A stretch of DNA of 64,000 nt from Bidens hawaiensis (lineage: Eukaryota; Streptophyta; Magnoliopsida; Asterales; Asteraceae), in the NCBI GenBank assembly GCA_021521415.1, contig JAIQDT010003800.1, positions 214,346-278,345 of the forward strand, in the 5' to 3' direction. Below are positions 47,590 to 59,638 of this stretch, piece by piece (position 1 is the stretch's first letter; every line of letters begins with the position of its first letter). The notes beneath the pieces are model-generated. The model saw only the letters and a program-made list of their open reading frames with translations. It did not search any database and was not told the DNA's origin. The position numbers were made by a program, and so were the translations under genes.

Positions 47590-47930
47590 TCCATGGATAT
47601 TATCATTATTCTTTTTCCGGTAAGGCCAATTTAAATTTTCCGATTATAAATTATAATTCAAATCTTCCATAATATCAATGTTATAATAAAACTTAATTAT
47701 TTTAGGTTATTGTCCCGATTGATGTACGGTATATTTCATTTTACCTTCTAAATAAAAATCGGAGATACCATCGTCATTATCACTGTTTCGTTTTTCCGGT
47801 AAGACCATTCAAATTTTCAGGTTATAAAATTATAATTAAAATCTTCCATAATATGACTATTAATATTTGACTTTATCATTTCAGGTTATTGTTCCGACTC
47901 ATATAAGCTAATTGCATGGATTGAACATTA
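47590..47930 (+). repeat. Two intron-like units inside the Helitron
   Basis: TTTTTCCGGTAAGGCC ... TTTTAGGTTATTGTCCCGA and TTTTTCCGGTAAGACC ... TTTCAGGTTATTGTTCCGA are two related units of roughly 160 bases. Each looks like a donor, an intron and an acceptor. No protein was recognised in the flanking exon-like parts. Confidence 0.45.
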
Positions 47931-48131
47931 ATTAATAAGATGTATTTTTTTAATTTTTTTAATATTGATGTATATTTTTTTAAATATTTATGTATATTCC
48001 TTATTTATAAGATTATAATATACATTAAATTAACTATATTAATATAATCATTATTCTATTGTTTCTGTCAACTTTCAATTAAGTGACAAATATTCCGTCT
48101 AATTTAAAATCGCATTATAATTTCCAATCTT

Positions 48132-48780
48132 TTATTAGTTTACATTTTTAGATTTATACACATTGAAGAATCGCATTAATACAATTTTAGAGTTTGACAT
48201 TTCATATTTTTTTAAAAAACTGAATGAACAACCATTTTTTATGTTTTTAATTTTTTCCATTTTTATAAACTCATTACTTAATTTGTGGTTTGACCGTAAT
48301 AATAACTTAATTATCCCATTATTACAATTTATATTTTTTGACTTGCCTTATTTGTTAAAAAAATTGAATAAATAATTATAACTTAAATAAATTTCCGACC
48401 GATTTAAGTATCTGACAATTCATATTAAATCGTTTTTGTCCATTAATTTTAAATCGTTTTTGACCATTCATATTAGTTTACATTTTTAGATTTATACACA
48501 TTTAAGAATCCAATTATGGCACTTTATAAAGTTTGACATTCCTTATTTAAAAAAAACCGAATGAACAACCCTTTTTTATGTTTTTAATTTTTTCTATTTT
48601 TATAAACTCATTCCTTAATTTGTGGTTTGACCGAAATAATAACCTAATTATCTCATTGTTACAATTTATATCTTTTGACTTTCCTTATTTGTTAGAAAAA
48701 CCGAATGAATAAGTTATAACTTAAATAAATTTCCGAGCTTTACTTGCAACAAGGTTTAAGTATCCCATTAATACAATTTA
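48132..48780 (+). repeat. Tandem duplication of about 335 bp inside the Helitron
   Basis: TTAGTTTACATTTTTAGATT to TTACAATTTATA is repeated from about 48468 with scattered changes. A further pair (about 48865-49055 and 49465-49660) repeats a different 190-bp block. Confidence 0.65.
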
Positions 48781-50439
48781 TTGAGTTTGATTATCCTTAT
48801 TTTTTAAAATAACTAATATGGATAGTTAAACTCAATAAATTGTATTAATGGTTTTACTACAATTTAATTAACATATTTAAACTCCTTTTAAATTCAAAAT
48901 TTAACCAATCTTTCAACAAAATTTTAATGGTTTTAATACTCTCCATAATATTAAACTCATTTCAAAATCTTTCCATAATTTTTTGAAGTTTTTAAATTAA
49001 CCAATTTTATTTTCATTTTTGTATGTATTTCTAAATTAATTAGTCATATTAGTAAAATTAGAACAGATTTGATTTTAATTTTTGTCATTTGGCATTAACT
49101 AGAATAATTTATTATTTTAATATTCAAAACACTGATTTTCAAGCCAAAAATACTTGTCATAATTGTAATGTAATCTTACTTATAATTACGTGAATATTAA
49201 TTATTAATTAATACTAAAATAATAACCGCGTTATTTTAGAACACAATATTCAAATTGACATAATTTCTAATAATCAATACTTAATATATCATAAATTAAA
49301 TAACCATTTTATCATCATTTATAAATATTATTCGGCACATATGATTTAATGAATATTATTAAACATGACAACTTTATATAAGTTATTAATAATATTATTC
49401 CCATGAATCAAGATATTTTAAATTATTTCTTTACATGGAAGATCAAATTTAAACTTAAAACTACAAAATTTAATTAACATATTTAAACTTCTTTTAAATT
49501 CGGAAATTGACCAGTCTTTCAACAGAGTTTTAAAGGTTTTAATACTCTTCATAATTTTAAATTCATTTCAAAATCTTTTCATAATTTTTTGATGTTTTCA
49601 AATTAACCGATTTGATTTTCATTTTTGTAATTATTTCTAAATTAATTAGTCATATTTTTTCAGCTTTAATTATTTTCAAAGTCAACATAAAATTTTTTAA
49701 TCTTTCCAAAGTTATTTGAGAATTCATTTATTGTAAAACGTTTTTAGGTTTTGCATATTTAACAAACTATAAATGCCAGCGATTTAAAAGTTTGTTGCAA
49801 GATTGGTCAAAAATCAAAAACAATTTCATAATTTTTTGAAGTTGACTAATTCCAATTTTTTATAATTTGAAAATATTTCAAAACGGGTTGTTTTGAAATA
49901 GTATCAAATTTGTTAGTTATAAAATGACAGCCAAAAAAAGATTTTTATTGATATATCTTTTTGGTTTAATGGTTTAAGTTAGAAAAATGTTTTATGTTGT
50001 CATTTTAGTTTCTTTGTTGTTATATGTTATTTTGTTTTAATAAAAATAACAATTTATAAAAATAACTTTATTAATGTTTAAATGTTACTCATTAGTAGAT
50101 ATGTTATTATGATATATTTAATTTGGATGCTATTGTTTTATTATGTTTTCAGATGGTGAAGCAAAATGAGTTTATTTTGATAGAATGTTTGAAGAAGTTG
50201 ATGATGGTTTAATATGAAAGAACATGTTTATGTCTTTTGTTGATGTTTTTTAGTTGTTCGATGTACATTAACTTATTGTAACTTTTAACTTTTAATATCT
50301 AGACAATATAAATGGTTAACGTTTTGGTCCGAAAGTTTGAAGAAGTTTTGTGTTGCATGAATTTGTTGTTTAAATTTATTATGTTTGTTTACATGTTTTT
50401 CCACCCGTGTGTAACACGGGCTATACCCTAGTGATATAA

Positions 50440-51485
50440 ATAAAGATAAAAACTCCAAGAATATAATTCAACAAAAAGTCAGAAGGAAATTTTTACATCC
50501 GAAAAGGTTAGTCATTGTAACCATGGTTCGTTAATCGATCAAATTATTTATCATCCAAATAAAACTTGAAAAGATAGTCGTAAACCACGATCACATACAT
50601 TTTTATTTTTTGTATTTTAACGTGTTATATATACATATAGAATTACGAGTGAGAGAGAAAGAAACAAAAATAGGTCATAAAATTAAGTTTTTTATAATAA
50701 TTTAAGTTACAATGGATCGAATGAGGAAATCTATATACATTATGCATTAGTAATGACGTTTGACAGTTTAATGTACTTTTATAATTTTAGTTTGATATTT
50801 TTGTTAATATGACCTAACATCCGACTTGGTAGGGACTGAAAAAATTATTATATACCAAAAGCCATAAGACTCTTATAATTTTTCACCCTGTTTAAAAAAT
50901 TTTGTAGATACACCACTACAAAATAACCATTTGTAGTCCAAAAGTTTTGAGTTTTAACTTTCCCTTTTTCAGTAATGTGCTTTTTCAGTAAAAAGAAAAA
51001 CTTATTGCTTTCATCTTTTCAATCAACTCCATGCGTCAAACGCCATCCAGTCTTGCTATTGATTTGCCTCAATTATCAAGCATTTCACACATCTTTATGG
51101 ACTAATTATTGTCAACTAAATAATAACCATCATTATATTTACTTAAGTGTCACGTTTGTTATAAATAAAAAATCTAGCATTATCTAACGAGAGATCAAAC
51201 ATTGTTACTTTTTTAACGACAAATTGAATATTATCTAAAATATCATAAAATGTAAAAGACAAGTATAATATTAGATGATCGGGTGAGTCAGTGTCTCGTC
51301 GGTGATCCAAATAAAAAACTAGTCTATCCAAACAAATTTTATATGGATCAAATCTTTATAGCTCTTAGGTCACAATTATAATAATAGGTTACAGAAGAGT
51401 GAGATTTAATTTTGGTCGTCCAATAAGATCCAAGATTGAATATGGGCCGTTTGATAAGGATGGATTAAAAAACGGTTATTTTCCA
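50440..51485. other. Intergenic DNA, no gene recognised
   Basis: Frames at 50975-51187 and 51143-51331 overlap on opposite strands and show no conserved features. Nothing else is supported. Confidence 0.5.
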
Positions 51486-51489
51486 TCAC

Positions 51490-51721
51490 GTGTAACTACC
51501 CCACCAACCCATTTACATGGGTAAACCACCCACTACTAGACATAGTTATTCCCACTCAACTATTAGTATAATTAAACTAAATTCTACCACATAAAAAAGT
51601 GCATGTAACTAACTTAGTGTTAACTTCCCACTACCCATGTCCAAATTATGTATGTAATGGGTAGTTATTTTGTGTGGTGGGTCAAATGTAAGGGAATAGG
51701 TGTAGTAGTGGGTAGTTACAT
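51490..51721. mobile_element. MITE with GTAACTACCC ends
   Basis: GTGTAACTACCCCACCAA at the left is the inverted copy of GTAGTGGGTAGTTACA at the right. About 230 bp, non-coding. Confidence 0.5.
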
Positions 51722-52081
51722 ACTTTTATTTTCGTTCATAGCAGTTAATGTATATATTACAGTTTCTATAAAGTTGGGATGTGGTGTTGCAAATGCTAAA
51801 TTGTAGTACATATCACTCTATATAATTAGATTTTGCTTGCTTATAAATGTAGTTTTGAGGTTCATTTTTAATTGTGTTGCTAAGTGATTGTGTCAGATGA
51901 CAACAAAACCAAATGTTTTTACAAAACTTTTGTAACATCCTAAAATTATCGTATTTAATCAAAGAAAGTCGCGTTTAGTTATTGGGTCTAAATAATTAAT
52001 TAGTATTAATATAGATCATAGACTTGGACTAATTAAGATGGATTAAAGGGAATGGGCCTTAGGTTCATGGGCTTTAAGGGA

Positions 52082-52089
52082 TATAAATA
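52082..52089 (+). promoter_or_regulatory. TATA box of solo LTR 2
   Basis: TATAAATA, followed by CTCTTAAACCACCCTAAAAC and a CT-rich tract. The repeat array at 52640-53020 lies downstream, so it would be transcribed. Confidence 0.5.
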
Positions 52090-52639
52090 TCCTCTTAAAC
52101 CACCCTAAAACCCTAAATCCTCCTTTCTTTCCATCCTAATCTCAACACACTAAAAAACACACACATCCACTACACCATATACGGCCGCCGAGAGAGAGAG
52201 AGAGCGAGATCCGAGTCCAAACGAACGCTAGTTGGGATTAGATCGTTATTACACGAGCTATATACAAGATTTAGAGTTCATAACCAAGTTAAACGAGATC
52301 CAAACGAGCGCTAAAGGTATGTGTTTTACCTTAAAGTTTACGTTTTTATTAACGTTTAACCTTGAAACTTGAGTCTAGAATAGATCAGGTATAAACGAGA
52401 CATAAAGTTGTAAACTTGATGATAAACATGAATGTAATGAACCCGAAAATGGAAACGGCTCGATTAAATGAACCCTTGAACCGAGTTGTAACGTTTTAGC
52501 TTAAAAGATTAAAACTTTACGATTCGTTCGGGTCAAGCTTAAGCCGCAATCGGACTAGGTAACGGTTGGAGCTAAGGCCGAACCATAATAAGCGAACAAA
52601 GGTCGCAAAACGCGTGTTTTGGATTGATGAAACGAACTT

Positions 52640-53020
52640 CGACGGCAGCGAGCCTACTGTATAACTTCGCTGGTTATAAGTTCGCTGCTGTATGAACTTC
52701 GCTGGGTATATAAGTTCGTTGGGTGTATAAGTCCGCTTATGATTAACTTCGCTGTTGACTAAGTTCGCTGGTTAAGTTCGCCAGATACTATGTAGCTGGT
52801 TATAACTTCGCTTAGTGACAACTTCGCCTGGCATAAGTTCGCTTAAGGTTTAACTTCGGTAAATGCTAAGTTCGCTTGTATAACTTCGCTTGTATGTAAG
52901 TTCGCCAAACTGTAACTTCGCCTGGTGATAAGTTCGTTCAATGCTAACTTCGCCTAAAGCTAAGTTCGCTGATGTTAACTTCGCCAGTAACTAAGTCCGC
53001 TTAAGTTAAGTTCGGTAACG
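52640..53020 (+). repeat. AAGTTCGCTG / AACTTCGCTG array in solo LTR 2
   Basis: About 24 copies of AA(G/C)TTCGC(T/C) spaced roughly 14-20 bases, with the third base alternating G and C along much of the array. It takes the place of the TTCTCGGTCAA array of solo LTR 1. Confidence 0.85.
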
Positions 53021-53129
53021 AATCAGATAGCGAATCAGACTTAATACGTTATGAGGAATGAGTTAACAAATTAGAAAGTAAATTAAAATCCTAATAGAAA
53101 ATGTGTTAAGACAGTTAATGAGCTTAACC

Positions 53130-53222
53130 CCAACCAGGGGCTCTGCCCCTTGGACCCCGCTAGGGGCTGCCGCCCCTAGAACCCCGCTGCCAGAGGCGCT
53201 GTCCCCGGACCCCCGTTCATTG
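53130..53222 (+). repeat. Three tandem GC-rich hairpins in solo LTR 2
   Basis: AGGGGCTCTGCCCCTTGG, CTAGGGGCTGCCGCCCCTAG and GAGGCGCTGTCCCC follow the same order as in solo LTR 1 read on the minus strand. Confidence 0.8.
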
Positions 53223-53411
53223 TGGGTTATATATAAAGATAGAAATTCGATACGAGTAGTAACTGATACGTGTAATTGTTATACAGTTAGTCGTGCACAA
53301 CTCAATAAAGGGATTACCATAAACGGTGAACGTAACCGCATTCAGGTGAGTTTCTAGCCCCATTTCCTTGTTATGTTTTCGGGGCTGTGTGCATACTCGA
53401 TGTGATAGTTA

Positions 53412-53439
53412 ATACACTTACCTTACCTGGTAAGTGTAT
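53412..53439. other. Conserved 11-bp-stem hairpin in solo LTR 2
   Basis: ATACACTTACC pairs with GGTAAGTGTAT across the loop TTACCT. Confidence 0.85.
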
Positions 53440-53659
53440 GCCTTATATGGTTTATATGTTATGTATGTATATCTTAAATGTGAATGAAAGCTTGTCGGTA
53501 TGTGAACGATCTTCAGATATTGCACATGCTAAAAAGGGAGGTATGTTTATGATAGATGAATGTGTATGATAGATATATGTACAATATATGAGTATGTATG
53601 AATGATTAAAGAAAGTACGTATGTTATGGGTATGTAAAGACGATATGTGCGAAGATGAA

Positions 53660-53855
53660 GAAAGAGGGACCAGACCCTAATAATATCTGAGATAGAAGGG
53701 ACCAGACCCTAATAATATATGAGATAGAGAAGTAAAAAGGGACCATACCCTAATAATATCTGAGATAGACAAGAAAGGGATCAGACCCTAATAATATCTG
53801 AGATAGACAAAGGAAAGAGGGACCAGACCCTAATAATATATGAGATAGAAAAGAC
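53660..53855 (+). repeat. Minisatellite in solo LTR 2 (five units)
   Basis: Five units of GGGACCAGACCCTAATAATA then TCTGAGATAGA, with variable spacers of 2-11 bases. Confidence 0.85.
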
Positions 53856-54880
53856 AGTAATTTATATAGTATGAAAGTATTAAAGTACGAACGTATGTAT
53901 GACTTATGTAATAAAGGTAAATTAGTAAAGTAATTATTATGCATCTTCGGATGCATAATTGAAGGTAAGTGTATGCATCGTATAATATGTGATTAACTAG
54001 AACTCACTCAGCGTAGCTGATTTTTAGTATGCACGCAGGTGAGTAGGATGCGACAGCTGGCGTGAGCGGGACACATGGCAGAAGAATAAGAGTCTGGCAT
54101 CTGAAGATCTGCTATGTTTTATAAGTTATGTTTTGATTTTGAAAAGACAAGAAGAATGTTTTAAGACATGTTTATGATTTGATATGTAATGTTTTATGAA
54201 AGTTTTTATATTCCGCGTAAGTTTTAATTAACTCTGATATTTAGAACTGCGTTTATGAGTAAATCCAACGTCCAAAGTAGGGCACCGGTAACGGGGCCTT
54301 ACAACTTTATTTCTTTAATGTTGGAATTTTAAATAAAGGATGTAAGCATGCATACCAAGTGACAGTTATAGATATATATACGCAATATTCAAAGTAATAA
54401 ATCTTTTTGTTATTTCTAACACCCACTAACCCCATTTTCCATATAACCCATGATATCCCACAAAATGTGGTTGTGTTTTATGAGAAGGAACATGTTTTAA
54501 ACAACCTTTTTAAAAACGTATACCACTTTATAACTGCTTTATTTTCATTTATATAATATATTTTGTAGTAAACTATTCTTCTACACATACTTTCAACACA
54601 AATAGAAAACCATGGAAGATAGATTAATCTCAAAAAATTTTCTTCATGTCAATGTAAATGTATGAATGCTTCATTTTCCCTTATATTTCTATACTACCAT
54701 TTTTATTAAGAGATATCAATGTTTTTAATTATATGACAATTTGAACCGAAAATTATGCCAGCTACTGATAAAACACAGGTTTTTGCATCTATTACATTAC
54801 TCTAAATTCGTTACTACAAACTTTTATTGTAATTCTACTAAATCATAGATAAGTTTATATATTTTGTACTTACAACTTAG

Positions 54881-55385
54881 ATGATGAACTTAAATACCAA
54901 ACATGATGAAGCTGAGTATGTGAAAACACCACATTCTTCTGATGACACAATTGTTTATTAATTTAAAATACACTAATCCTATTACATCTGTTAATATCAG
55001 GAAAATAGTGACAGCGTTCAGATTATTGACTTCAGTCCACACTTTAGCCCGTACAAATCTCAAGTTCAACGTGAATTCAGCGAAGAGGTTCGTTCGTATT
55101 TTTGTTTTAAATTTAAGTTCTTCATTAGACTAACTTAATTTTTTATAGGATTGCGAATTTGAAAAACAAAGCAAAAGGGGAAGAACACTTATTCATTGGA
55201 AATTAGATGATGTGATTGATGTTTCGAATTCCGAGGAAGTAAACCAGCATGAGGTAATTGAAGTTTCTAGCGATGACGAGGAGAATGAAGAAGATGATGC
55301 CGGAGACTCAGATTCAAGTTCTCCGCCAAATTCCAAGATTCCAAGAATTAGGTTTTTGAGCCGCAACCGGGTTGTTCGAGTTTGA
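54881..55385 (+). CDS. Small three-exon gene fragment with acidic tail (unknown; possible Helitron cargo)
   Basis: Possible exons 54881-54952, 55001-55087 and 55149-55385 have GT-AG borders and join in frame to about 131 aa. The product includes VQIIDFSPHFSPYKSQ, then RTLIHWKLDDVIDVSNSEE, a very acidic run (SDDEENEEDDAGDSDS) and a basic end. I do not recognise the family. The position, about 340 bases before a Helitron 3' end, suggests a gene fragment carried by a Helitron. Plant Helitrons often carry RPA-like genes, and an acidic tail would be compatible, but no OB-fold is visible. The start is uncertain because an acceptor-like TTAG stands directly before the first ATG. Confidence 0.4.
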
Positions 55386-55699
55386 CTGGTTTTGTATAAT
55401 AAAATTCGTAGAATGCGTACATGCTTTGATTAAGTCTATGTTACGCTTTTTAAGTTTGTTATTTCAAGTCTATGTTACGGTTTTTAAGTTTGTTATTTCA
55501 AGTTTTTATCTAAATGAGTGTTGCAATTGTTTTGATATATATATATTAAGGTTTAAACATGTTATGAGTAGTTAAACGATTTTTGTTAATTTCGTATCAT
55601 ATGAGTATTTAAATGAATCTCTTAATCTGAAACATAGCTTGACAAATTGTCACATGTGTTATTGACTTAATGTTAGTATCACATTACTGCGTTGATATT

Positions 55700-55727
55700 C
55701 CCGTCCACCGGACGGGTAAACTGCTAG
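55700..55727 (+). mobile_element. Helitron 3' terminus
   Basis: The hairpin CCCGTC-CACCG-GACGGG (55700-55716) is followed by TAAACTG and CTAG (55724-55727), then T. The body probably lies in 54310-55699, but no 5' end was fixed. Confidence 0.65.
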
Positions 55728-56862
55728 TTCACAACGATTATATATTATGCAATAAAACTTATGATACTAGTTTATGTGCTTATTTAGATGATACATATTC
55801 TCGATTTATTTATGGTTCGAGTTCAACAATAGCTACCGTCTTCTAGCCGCAGTTTCTCTTTGGCAATTGAAGTAAATAGCAGCAACAGGCGAACCCAGTT
55901 CATTTTCATGAGCAAAGGCTCTACTGTTGAATCTATCTCTTGTAGATGGGCAACTCACAGCGTGTCTTCCTTTTTGTTTTTAAAGAAAGAAGGCATATCT
56001 ATGTCCAAACAGCACACCAATGGACTAGTTAGGTTAGAGACATTGATGATTGATTCGTACGACGTAAATGAAAACAAGAAATATGAACAAGTACCTGTGA
56101 ATGCCGATGTTTGGCCTTGGCATCTCATAGCAGACTCTCTTTTCCTGAAGAAAACACACATCTCATATCACTTACTTGATTGCGCTTTTAAACCCATTAT
56201 ATTTGGCGCCATAAAATAAAAGTAGGACAAGTTTATTACAATCAGTTTCTTTACTATCCTCTTGATTTGAAGAATCTGAGGTGATTATAACAAATTGATG
56301 AATAAAACGTATAAAATGCTACATTCAAGAGCCTAAAAAATAGGTTACATGCATGCTTACAATTATATATAAATTATTTGTGCTTATAAGTGTGTGCCGC
56401 CAACATTCAATTTCTCTACACTTATAAATGTTATTAACCTAATAAAAATATTCACATCTTATCTTACTTAACTAATAAACAAAAATACTAGAGATGATGT
56501 GTCATAACCATATTCATTCTTATTTCTAATCTTCATTCTCATTAATCCATGGTATCCATGGGTCATTGCTTTAGTTGTTATGACCCATTAAACTTGATTC
56601 TAGGATTTCATTTATTATTAGTTATTATGATAACCCATTGATTGAGGAAAAAATAACCAACTTTCCATATTTAAAAAAGGAAAATCAGAAATAATATTTA
56701 AAAATTAATAATTTATTTGGTTTTCATGCAAATATACATCTCACAAAGAGAGTAAAATATCTCAATATATATTTGAGTATATATATTTGCATCTGTGTTC
56801 TTATTTTTTATCTTTAAACTTTTTTCAAATTATTCTTTTTATTAATTTTAATATTGACAAAT
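55728..56862. other. Possible body of the next Helitron; no gene recognised
   Basis: A 119-codon frame (55860-56219) has no recognisable domain and no splice context, so it is not called as a gene. The rest is AT-rich. Confidence 0.4.
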
Positions 56863-56890
56863 CCCGTGTATTACACGGGTCTAAAGCTAG
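56863..56890 (+). mobile_element. Helitron 3' terminus
   Basis: The hairpin CCCGTGT-ATT-ACACGGG (56863-56879) is followed by TCTAAAG and CTAG (56887-56890), then T. Same arrangement as at 13397, 50431 and 55727. Confidence 0.65.
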
Positions 56891-56894
56891 TTTA

Positions 56895-57885
56895 CTATAA
56901 GAGTGCGAAAAGTACAGAAATAACGCATTTGTTGTACTTATCACTCCTTTTTATATTTTTAAATGATGATTATATATATAAGTTATTTATATTTTATCTT
57001 TTGTATGGAGCAACAATTCCTTTATTGTTACATGACATGACTTATACACATAATTTGATTTTTTCACGTTCACGTGGGAACCGTTTTGGGTCATATTGGT
57101 AGTTATAACTTGTAAGGAACCATGCATTACTAAATAAATTATTTTTTTTAAAACAAAATTATAATGAGTAATGATATAGTATACAAATGTTTTAAAATCC
57201 ATTTTTTATGCCTGTGCGATCATTAAACCAATAGAGTGTTACGCATTTCAAAGCCGATATGGTTATCTAAACAATAGAATATTAGAATGTACATATTTAG
57301 AACATTTGAATAGATGAATTATGAAGAAATGTTTATCTCGTCAATAAAAGAAATTGTTACCCATCTTCATTAAAATCAAGGTGACTTTTAAAGAGGAAAA
57401 ACAAGGGGTTGCTAGACGTTTCGGGTTAATGGGTTAACAGGTCGAGTTTCATAGTAGAACTATTCAATCCGAACACGAGAAATATTTTGATTCGTGTAAG
57501 AAACTTCAACTCAAAAGCGTTCACATTTATAGTAGTGTAACCCGAGCACAACCCAACCTGTATTTATCTAAATGGGTTGGCAGATCGACATGTTTACTTA
57601 AACAAGCCATGTTTGGGTTGATGTTGATATGTTTAACCCGTTTAATCAGCACGAATGAGACCCGTTTAATTAAAAAAGTTAACCTATATTATACGAATTA
57701 TACGTGATATTTTCCGTTGAAAATTTGGGTCTCTAGGAAAACCTAGGAAAAACATTTGTATAAGTAATTGTCAAGTGTCTTAATGGAGTCATTGTAATCA
57801 TAAACAAATTTGAATTTAGTGTATAACGCATAAACTGAAGATGCTCATCATAGACTAGAAAAAAAAAAAATCAAACTTCGAAATA
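56895..57885. other. Intergenic DNA with decayed repeat
   Basis: At about 57420-57690, GGGTTAACAGGTCG and GACCCGTTTAATTAA words resemble the MITE at 20496-20855. No gene was seen. Confidence 0.4.
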
Positions 57886-57889
57886 AAAC

Positions 57890-58693
57890 AAAGGGTCAGG
57901 TTAAACATACCCACTTCCTTACTAATTATACACCCCCTGAATTTTCATTTCCCCTTAATATTTGTAATTAACATTATAGTCCCTTTTTATTTTATTTTAT
58001 AATTCTCTCAAAGTATCAAATAAAAAACTATTAAGTTTTTATTTTTTTTTACAATTTTTTTTATATATTTTTGTTATTGATTTTATTATTTTATTTCATT
58101 AAGATCTTATTAAAAGTTTGTTTATTTTTTTACATGTATTAAAAAGTTTGTATGTTTATCTAGCTAGTTTTTTTTTTATAAAATATTTTCAAAACAATTT
58201 GATTTTTTTTTGTTAGGTTTAGATACATGAGTTAATGTTACTTGAGAAAAGAGTCAAATTTATTTATTAAGTTGTATGTTATTTAACCTTTTTATTTATA
58301 AAAACTAATATATTTTTTTTATAAAAGAATGTAAACTCTCTTAATTTACAAAAAACGCTCTTCAAAAAGATTTAAAACAAGTATAGAAAAAAACATTTTT
58401 TTAAACAAGAAAAAACAATGTTTATTAGATAAGAAAAAAAACGTTTTTCTAAGTAAGAAAAAATATTTTTTTATTAAAGGCTTTTAAATATACATAAAAA
58501 GATAAATAGAAAAAAAGTTGTTAAATAGAAAAAAAAATAAAAATGCTTTTATAAAAATAATAATGATAATATAAGATAACAAAATGACAAAAAAACAACA
58601 AAAAGGTCTAAATCGTATTAATGTAAAACCTAAGGGAGGGGTATGTTTAGTAAAACTGGATGGAGGTGGGGTACGTTTAACAGCACTCTAAAA
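57890..58693. mobile_element. AT-rich foldback element
   Basis: GTCAGGTTAAACATACCCAC at the left is mirrored by GTGGGGTACGTTTAACAGCA at the right. T-rich DNA in the left half and A-rich DNA in the right half can also pair. Non-coding. Confidence 0.5.
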
Positions 58694-58699
58694 CAAATT

Positions 58700-59638
58700 T
58701 GAATATAGTTTTTTTTTTTTTTTTTAATTTCAAATTATGTTAGTATCCGTGAATCACATTTTGCATTCCAGTTTTAAATAGAATTCGAATTTGTAATGTA
58801 ATCAATGAAATAGTAAAAGAGGATGTTTGATTAAGAAAGAGAAGAATTTACCAAAAGAAGAGTCAGTGGTGCCTGGGATGTCTGTAACTATCCTGAAAAA
58901 GAAGGAAACAAAGAGAAGACAAGTGTCAATTCATTGCTAAGGCTAATATTGTAAAATACCAATCTTAATATTTTATTGCTGTATTTATACCTTTAATTAA
59001 GCCTTTTAGTTTCTTTTCTTCTTTACTAAATTGATCTTTAGAATTTCAGTTTGAAACCATTAAGTCGTCCACCTTAAATTGATCTTTTAGTATCATCTAG
59101 TATCGAAGAAATATGAGCGGGGTTGCGGGAACACTCTGTCCACCTTAAGGTACTAGCCACTTTATTGCTTATATATACATACACATACAAGTACAATAGG
59201 TTTTAAACATTTACTTTTTTTAATCCTCAACTTTATTTACAAAAGATTTTTGACACAAAAAGTTTCACATATAACTCTTCAACTTTAGTTTCATATATTT
59301 ACTTTTTAGTCAATTAACTTTGGTAATGAAACTTTTATCTTTTCAACTTAAATTTTACTTTTTCAACACTCAACTTCGGGTAATTAAACTTATTCACAAA
59401 ACTTTTACCATAACAAATTGAATCGATACCGATGATCGACCGACTTCCTGTCGTATTTCTACTGCAATACACGGTAGCTTCAAACATGCAATGCATGTAA
59501 CTCACTCCGACATAATGTATGGATGGAAATACTTGTAATATAATTATATAAATATAGAACATATACTACTATACTTGTAATATGTATAATTGTATATTAT
59601 AATGAAATTAAGACATGTGCTAATAATTAATTTTCACA
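58700..59638. other. Intergenic DNA, no gene recognised
   Basis: A splice-bounded 40-base segment on the minus strand near 58858-58898 could be an exon, but no partner exons were seen. Nothing else is supported. Confidence 0.4.

Larger units (their letters stand above)
47170..50431 (+). mobile_element. Non-autonomous Helitron
   Basis: The 3' end is textbook: hairpin CCCGTG-TGTAA-CACGGG (50404-50420), then CTATACC and CTAG (50428-50431), then T. The 5' end is uncertain; a TCTCTCTC run at about 47172 is a candidate because Helitrons often start with TC. The interior is very AT-rich and holds direct repeats but no Rep/helicase. Confidence 0.6.
51931..54303 (+). mobile_element. Solo LTR 2 (gypsy-type), plus orientation
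   Basis: 2373 bp from TGTAACATCC to GGGGCCTTACA with a perfect 5-bp duplication ACTTT on both sides (51926-51930 and 54304-54308). A TATA box (TATAAATA, 52082-52089) is followed by a CT-rich likely start region. No primer site, coding frame or second LTR is present. Sister copy of 30394-32841 in opposite orientation, about 20 kb away. Confidence 0.88.

Noticed and set aside
55860..56219. 119-codon plus-strand frame
   Set aside because: No recognisable domain, no promoter or splice context, and it lies between Helitron ends; chance cannot be excluded.
58858..58898. Splice-bounded short segment on the minus strand
   Set aside because: A single candidate exon without neighbours is not enough to call a gene.
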